Below, in pieces: positions 60,215 through 64,000 of a stretch of 64,000 bases of DNA. The first letter of the stretch is position 1, and every line of letters starts with the position of its first letter. The notes under the pieces are model-generated. The model was not told the DNA's origin. It did not search any database and saw only the letters and a program-made list of their open reading frames with translations. The DNA comes from Paenibacillus rhizosphaerae (GTDB taxonomy: Bacteria; Bacillota; Bacilli; Paenibacillales; Paenibacillaceae). The stretch is from contig NZ_JACHXJ010000002.1 of the NCBI RefSeq assembly GCF_014192015.1, forward strand, positions 992,001-1,056,000, read 5' to 3'. A program made the translations under genes and the position numbers.

Positions 60215-61381
60215 TTGACGATGATCAGTGACCATGGTGAAGGCAGGGCATTGATTCAGGGCATTGGTACGGCGCTTCCGCCTCACCGCCTTTGCCAGGA
60301 TGACGTATTTGCCAAAATCGAAGCTTCGTTAAGGGAAGATCCCCACGCTCTAAGGTGGGCGAAAAGAATATTCAAGCAATGCGGAGTCCAGGTCAGGTAC
60401 ACCTGTGAGGAGGATTTCCTCAAACCTGCCGATCAGTGCACATACCTGTCCACGGACAAGCAGCAGGCTGCTCCTGCGACATCAAAGCGGATGGAGGTGT
60501 ACCGGAGAGAATCGGTTCCTTTGGCAGAGAAGGCGGCGGAAGAAGCCCTGCGTGATGCGGGGATGAAGTCTTCCGGTATCACCCACATCCTGACGGTAAG
60601 CTGTACCGGTCAATTTCTTCCCGGATTAGACACCTTTTTGATTCACCGGCTTGAACTGTCACCGCGGATTCAGCGGATCCCGCTCACCTTTCAAGGTTGC
60701 GCCGCTGGTTTGAGAGCCATCCAGTTAGCACAGCAAATCGTATCCGCGAGCCCGGCCGCAGCGGTGCTCATCGTTTGCGTCGAACTGTGCACCATCCATT
60801 TGCAGCCGTCGGGATCCCGTGAAGCCTTGTTCGGTGCTTCATTTTTTGGGGACGGGGCTTCGGCATGTATCGTCAGCTCCGGCCAAGCCGATCAGCAGGG
60901 AGGGTTCCAGCTCGGCGGAGGGCACTCTGTGCTTCTTCCGGACTCTGCAGACGAGATGATTTGGGAGGTCGGGGACACCGGCTTTGATTTATTTCTCTCC
61001 CCCAACATTCCCAAGCTGCTTCGGGCGTTCCTGCAGGATGAAGTGGATCGGCTGCTGGGCGGAGAGGCACTTCCGCCATTATGGGCGATTCATCCGGGAG
61101 GCCGGGGCATCGTAGATGCCGTCCAGGATTTGTTCGGACTGGACGACAGCCAGACTGAATTCAGTCGGAACGTGCTGCGGGACTTCGGGAATTTATCATC
61201 GGCGACGCTGCTCTTCGTACTAAAAGGAATGAGGGAGCGTTTGAGAGAACAAGGCGAAGGCGAACGGTCCGGAGTGGCCCTGGCGTTTGGGCCAGGCTTG
61301 ACTGCAGAGCTCCTTCGATTTACGTATGTTCCTTCAGTCGTCATGAAACGGGAGTCGAGTTATGAGTATGCCGGCCATTAA
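60215..61381 (+). CDS. Type III polyketide synthase (chalcone/stilbene synthase family)
   Basis: This protein of about 388 residues has the catalytic triad in family context: Cys in TFQGCAAGLRAI (about residue 164), His in AIHPGGRGI (about 292) and Asn in GNLSSAT (about 325). Such enzymes extend fatty-acyl or other CoA starters with malonyl-CoA to alkylpyrones, alkylresorcinols or related phenols. The start is TTG 60215, seven bases from GGAGG; an ATG at 60221 is possible. The operon continues with a methyltransferase, an FAD oxidoreductase and an MMPL exporter. BpsA/BcsA of Bacillus is the nearest named relative. Confidence 0.93.
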   Translation: MTMISDHGEGRALIQGIGTALPPHRLCQDDVFAKIEASLREDPHALRWAKRIFKQCGVQVRYTCEEDFLKPADQCTYLSTDKQQAAPATSKRMEVYRRESVPLAEKAAEEALRDAGMKSSGITHILTVSCTGQFLPGLDTFLIHRLELSPRIQRIPLTFQGCAAGLRAIQLAQQIVSASPAAAVLIVCVELCTIHLQPSGSREALFGASFFGDGASACIVSSGQADQQGGFQLGGGHSVLLPDSADEMIWEVGDTGFDLFLSPNIPKLLRAFLQDEVDRLLGGEALPPLWAIHPGGRGIVDAVQDLFGLDDSQTEFSRNVLRDFGNLSSATLLFVLKGMRERLREQGEGERSGVALAFGPGLTAELLRFTYVPSVVMKRESSYEYAGH

Positions 61382-62102
61382 GCGTTTAAACCGGCGGGCG
61401 GTGGAAGAGGAATACATGGACGACTTCAGCAAGGGCGGCGACGAGCTGCTTGAAGCGCTGCGCCATTTGCGGCGGCTGAACCGGATCTTTGGTGCTTCGT
61501 CTCCATCCCTGTATGGGTTCAAGCAGTTGTGGCATCAATTCGGCAGACCGGACAAGGTATCGGTGCTGGATATTGGCGCCGGATCGGGAGACGTAAACCG
61601 CCGCATATTGCGTTGGGCTGCCCGAAACGGGGTCGATGTCCGGATTACATTGGTGGATATTACGGAAGAAGCCTGCGAGGAGGCAAGAAACCTGTACAAG
61701 CAAGTCCCGAATATTACGGTTAGACGCTGCGATTTGTTTGACCTTCCAGAAAACAGCGCCGACATCGTCATGTCTTCTCAATTCCTCCACCACTTTGACG
61801 ACGTACGGCTCCCCGAAGTGGTGGGGCAGATGCTGAGGGCATCCCGTCTGGGTGTCGTGATCAGCGATATTCACCGGCACTGGGTTTCGTGGTCCGCCGT
61901 TTGGGTCGTGGCACATCTGGTTTCAGGCAACCGGTATATACGGCATGATGGTCCGTTGTCGGTTGCGAAGGGCTTCAAATCCTCCGATTGGATCAAGCTA
62001 AGGGAGCGGCTGCAGGAGCAGGAGGGGAAAGCGGACTTGTTGTACAGCTGGAAGCCGTTATTTCGTTATGTGGCCGTTGTCCATAAAACGGGAAAAGTAT
62101 AA
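61362..62102 (+). CDS. SAM-dependent methyltransferase of the PKS operon
   Basis: This 246-residue class I methyltransferase has motif I VLDIGAGSGDVNRRIL (about 67-82), the acidic residue ITLVDITEEAC, and the post-motif region DIVMSSQFLHHFDD. Its start overlaps the PKS stop by 20 bp, so translation is coupled. It probably O- or C-methylates the polyketide product. Bacillus bpsB also encodes a methyltransferase beside the type III PKS, but of a different, membrane-bound family. Confidence 0.9.
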   Translation: MSMPAIKRLNRRAVEEEYMDDFSKGGDELLEALRHLRRLNRIFGASSPSLYGFKQLWHQFGRPDKVSVLDIGAGSGDVNRRILRWAARNGVDVRITLVDITEEACEEARNLYKQVPNITVRRCDLFDLPENSADIVMSSQFLHHFDDVRLPEVVGQMLRASRLGVVISDIHRHWVSWSAVWVVAHLVSGNRYIRHDGPLSVAKGFKSSDWIKLRERLQEQEGKADLLYSWKPLFRYVAVVHKTGKV

Positions 62103-62172
62103 GTGCGTGTTCAAAAAGGTCGGTTTCAGCACCGAATTTTATGCTTCCGATGTGTGTTTTTTCAAAACACTT
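62101..62172. repeat. Imperfect inverted-end element inside the PKS operon
   Basis: The gap between the methyltransferase and oxidoreductase genes begins AAGTGCGTGTTCAAAAA (62101-62117), and after about 40 bp reaches TTTTTTCAAAACACTT (62157-62172), an imperfect inverted copy. A TCGGT/ACCGA stem lies inside. This could be a small MITE/REP-like insertion or an intercistronic hairpin; the other joints of the operon are overlapping or short. Confidence 0.4.
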
Positions 62173-62244
62173 GAATTGGATGAACCTAGATCAAAAGTGG
62201 ACTTGTTGAACAATTCTATAAGACAGCGAAAGGAGATGATTCCC

Positions 62245-63387
62245 ATGCCGGACGCGGTCGTGATCGGAGCTGGCCTTGCCGGCTGCAGTTTAGCTATCCG
62301 GCTGTCCGCCCAAGGGTGGAAGACCGTGCTCATAGACCGTCAATATTTTCCCCGTCATAAGCCGTGCGGGGAATTTCTGTCTCCGGAGGCGAGGGAGACG
62401 CTGGCCAGTCTTGGTGTAGCGGAGGCTGTCGAGCGAATGGAGCCAAATCCGATTCACCGGGCCCGCCTGGTGCTGAGGCATGGACAGGCGCTGGAGGCAG
62501 CGCTTCCCGGCACAGGCTGGGGCATCAGCCGGTATACGCTGGATGCCGGCCTGCATCGGGCTGCAAGGGAGGCCGGTGTAGAGATACAGGACGCGACAAC
62601 GGTCACAAGCATTCATGCCCGTGAGGATGGCGGCGGATATATCGTCGGAACCCGGACTGGCGGACTTTGCGATACGCTGGAGGCGAGGGCGGTCATCGCT
62701 GCATGGGGCTGCCACCGCCGGCCGGATTTGATCGATTATGAAGAAACAGGGCAGGACGGACATGCCTACATCGGGATAAAAACGCATATGACCGGGCTCA
62801 CAGGGACGGAAGCCGTGGAACTCTATCTGGTTCCGGGAGGCTATATCGGGATCGCCCCGGTGGAAGCGGGAACTTATAATGTAGCAGCACTTCTGCGGCG
62901 GGACCGGTTGAAAGGCGCGGGTGTGAAGATGAAGGAGCTGCTGGATTTTGCGGCAAGCGGCAATCCCATCCTTGCCCGCCGATTGTCGGAAGGAACGCCG
63001 ACCGACGGGACGATGATCTCGACCGCGCCGGTATATTTGTCCCGCCGGCCACAGCCTTGGCGGATGATTCCGCATGCCGGAGATGCCTGCGCTATGATTC
63101 CGCCACTTTTCGGAGACGGGATGAGTGCCGCCTTACGATCCGGCATTCTGTGCGCCTCTTTTGCCGACCGCTATTTGCGGGGTGAGCTGAGCATGCCGGA
63201 CTGGGAGCGGCTGTATACCGAAGCCGTACACCGTGAATTCAGCGGTATTTTGCGAAAAGGGCGTTACTTGCAGGCGATCAGCGGCCGGCCCGCCGCCGGA
63301 AGGATTCTGTCAGGCTTTGCCCGGCTGTTTCCACCGGTCGCCGATTCATTGGTCAAAGCGACGCGGCTGAAGAACACCTTGTCCTGA
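62245..63387 (+). CDS. FAD-dependent oxidoreductase (geranylgeranyl-reductase/monooxygenase-like)
   Basis: This protein of about 380 residues begins with the FAD-binding fingerprint VVIGAGLAGCSLAIRLSAQG, followed by RHKPCGEFLSPEA. The GD motif HAGDACAMIPPLFGDGMSAA binds the ribityl part, and DG-type motif residues lie in GHAYIGIK. It belongs with FAD monooxygenases and geranylgeranyl reductases and probably hydroxylates or oxidises the methylated polyketide, for example to a quinone (inference). The ATG at 62245 is chosen since AAAGGAG is nine bases upstream. Confidence 0.9.
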   Translation: MPDAVVIGAGLAGCSLAIRLSAQGWKTVLIDRQYFPRHKPCGEFLSPEARETLASLGVAEAVERMEPNPIHRARLVLRHGQALEAALPGTGWGISRYTLDAGLHRAAREAGVEIQDATTVTSIHAREDGGGYIVGTRTGGLCDTLEARAVIAAWGCHRRPDLIDYEETGQDGHAYIGIKTHMTGLTGTEAVELYLVPGGYIGIAPVEAGTYNVAALLRRDRLKGAGVKMKELLDFAASGNPILARRLSEGTPTDGTMISTAPVYLSRRPQPWRMIPHAGDACAMIPPLFGDGMSAALRSGILCASFADRYLRGELSMPDWERLYTEAVHREFSGILRKGRYLQAISGRPAAGRILSGFARLFPPVADSLVKATRLKNTLS

Positions 63388-63427
63388 GCAGACTGCAGAC
63401 CGCATGCCGACAGGAGGAGGGAATCGG

Positions 63428-64000
63428 GTGATTTACCGTTTTATAACCGGACTTGTTCTCCGATATCCTGCGTGGGTGCTGGCATGCTGGACTGCGCTGC
63501 TCGTCATCTGCGGTTCGGCCGCGATATCACTGCCTTCCCTCTTGAAGGATCATGGGCTGCGTACGGAGGGGACTTCCACACAGGTCGAGCGGATCCTGTC
63601 GGAAGTATACCATATCCCCCGTGATCCGGCCGTTATCGTCTTCCAGCGGGAACCCGGAGCGTCCCGTGTTATGTTTGAAGCGGGAATCCGGGCGGTATTG
63701 GAGCAGCTCCGGCGGATGGACGGCAACCTGACCGTCATTTCGCCGCTGGATCATGAGCGGATGATGGACAACCAAGCTGCCTATGCCCTTTTGGGCTTGA
63801 ACACCCGGGATCAGACTGCCGGGACGGTGCTTGACGCCATTCGGACAGCCTTGCCCGAATGGCCTGGTGTGAAAATCACGCTGACCGGCAAACCTGTCGT
63901 ACAGGACGATGTCAACCGGGCGAGTATGCATGATTTGAAAAGAGCGGAGCTGATCGGTCTGCCGCTGGCTTTTCTGATCCTGTTCTACGCGTTTGGCGGG
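63428..64000 (+). CDS. MMPL/RND-family exporter, N-terminal part
   Basis: The 191 codons in the window start at GTG 63428, six bases after GGAGGAGGG. The first membrane helix (YPAWVLACWTALLVICGSAA) is followed by an extracellular domain of about 140 residues and the start of the second helix (LIGLPLAFLILFYAFGG) at the window edge. This is the layout of MMPL lipid exporters, which move lipids or polyketides across the membrane. As the fourth gene of the PKS operon it probably exports or places the product. The frame is open at the edge. Confidence 0.88.
   Translation, partial: MIYRFITGLVLRYPAWVLACWTALLVICGSAAISLPSLLKDHGLRTEGTSTQVERILSEVYHIPRDPAVIVFQREPGASRVMFEAGIRAVLEQLRRMDGNLTVISPLDHERMMDNQAAYALLGLNTRDQTAGTVLDAIRTALPEWPGVKITLTGKPVVQDDVNRASMHDLKRAELIGLPLAFLILFYAFGG

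Noticed and set aside
62068..62244. N-terminal extension of the FAD oxidoreductase
   Set aside because: The frame is open by chance through the intergenic element; the FAD fingerprint starts directly after the ATG at 62245, which has a good ribosome binding site.

Overview
The window looks like chromosome of an endospore-forming, low-to-moderate GC Gram-positive, most probably Paenibacillus or a close relative. The signs are strong AAAGGAGG-type ribosome binding sites, frequent TTG and GTG starts, lipobox lipoproteins, the spore genes cwlJ-gerQ and cdaS, secreted proteins with copper-amine-oxidase N-terminal and FIMAH-like domains, and a giant modular pectate lyase. This taxonomic guess rests on gene content and style, not on a marker-gene comparison.

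Layout. 1-2.7 kb: 5' end of a secreted protein, a GyrI-like gene broken by a frameshift, a WYL regulator and a small coiled-coil protein. 2.8-9.8 kb: a pectin/carbohydrate locus, with a secreted pectate lyase divergent from a CUT1 sugar ABC transporter; the region between them holds a perfect cre-type site and a 16-bp palindrome. 9.9-18.7 kb: single genes (DUF1697, TPR, TetR, copper amine oxidase-like, F420-type reductase), a LysR regulator divergent from a diverged PurA paralogue, a variant SRAP protein, a decayed TetR gene and a nitroreductase. 18.9-25.5 kb: propeller lipoprotein, DUF2500, SDR, a secreted protein made of two copies of one TIM-barrel-like domain, a two-lobed P-loop protein and an AHSA1-type protein. 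25.6-28.9 kb: a ugpAEB-like glycerol-phosphate importer on the minus strand with PhoP-like repeats upstream. 29-33.6 kb: cwlJ-gerQ with a SigE-type promoter, a CNNM/CorC transporter, a regulator and a second AHSA1 protein. 33.9-39.7 kb: a complete opp-type peptide importer. 39.8-41.8 kb: an ECF sigma/anti-sigma pair facing a small secreted protein with an ECF-like promoter. 42-48.9 kb: a 760-residue protein made of two KdpD sensor modules without a kinase, an aldose epimerase, a zinc-ribbon protein and a WYL-regulated trio. 49-59.9 kb: SDR, two tandem M29 aminopeptidases, cdaS, lspA, DUF445, aldo/keto reductase, XRE-def and pepF. 60.2-64 kb: a type III polyketide synthase operon (PKS, methyltransferase, FAD oxidoreductase, MMPL exporter) that runs off the right edge.

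How the parts fit. Nutrient scavenging dominates: pectin cleavage plus oligosaccharide uptake, glycerol-phosphate uptake and peptide uptake with aminopeptidases and PepF. In two importers a strong hairpin separates the binding-protein gene from the permease genes, which would favour excess binding protein. Sporulation genes are scattered through it. The best candidates for undescribed biology are the kinase-less tandem KdpD protein (in the same window as a c-di-AMP synthase), the type III PKS operon, the tandem TIM-barrel protein, and the PurA and SRAP variants with changed active-site motifs. No tRNA, rRNA, CRISPR array or intact insertion sequence was seen. All alignments here are by eye.
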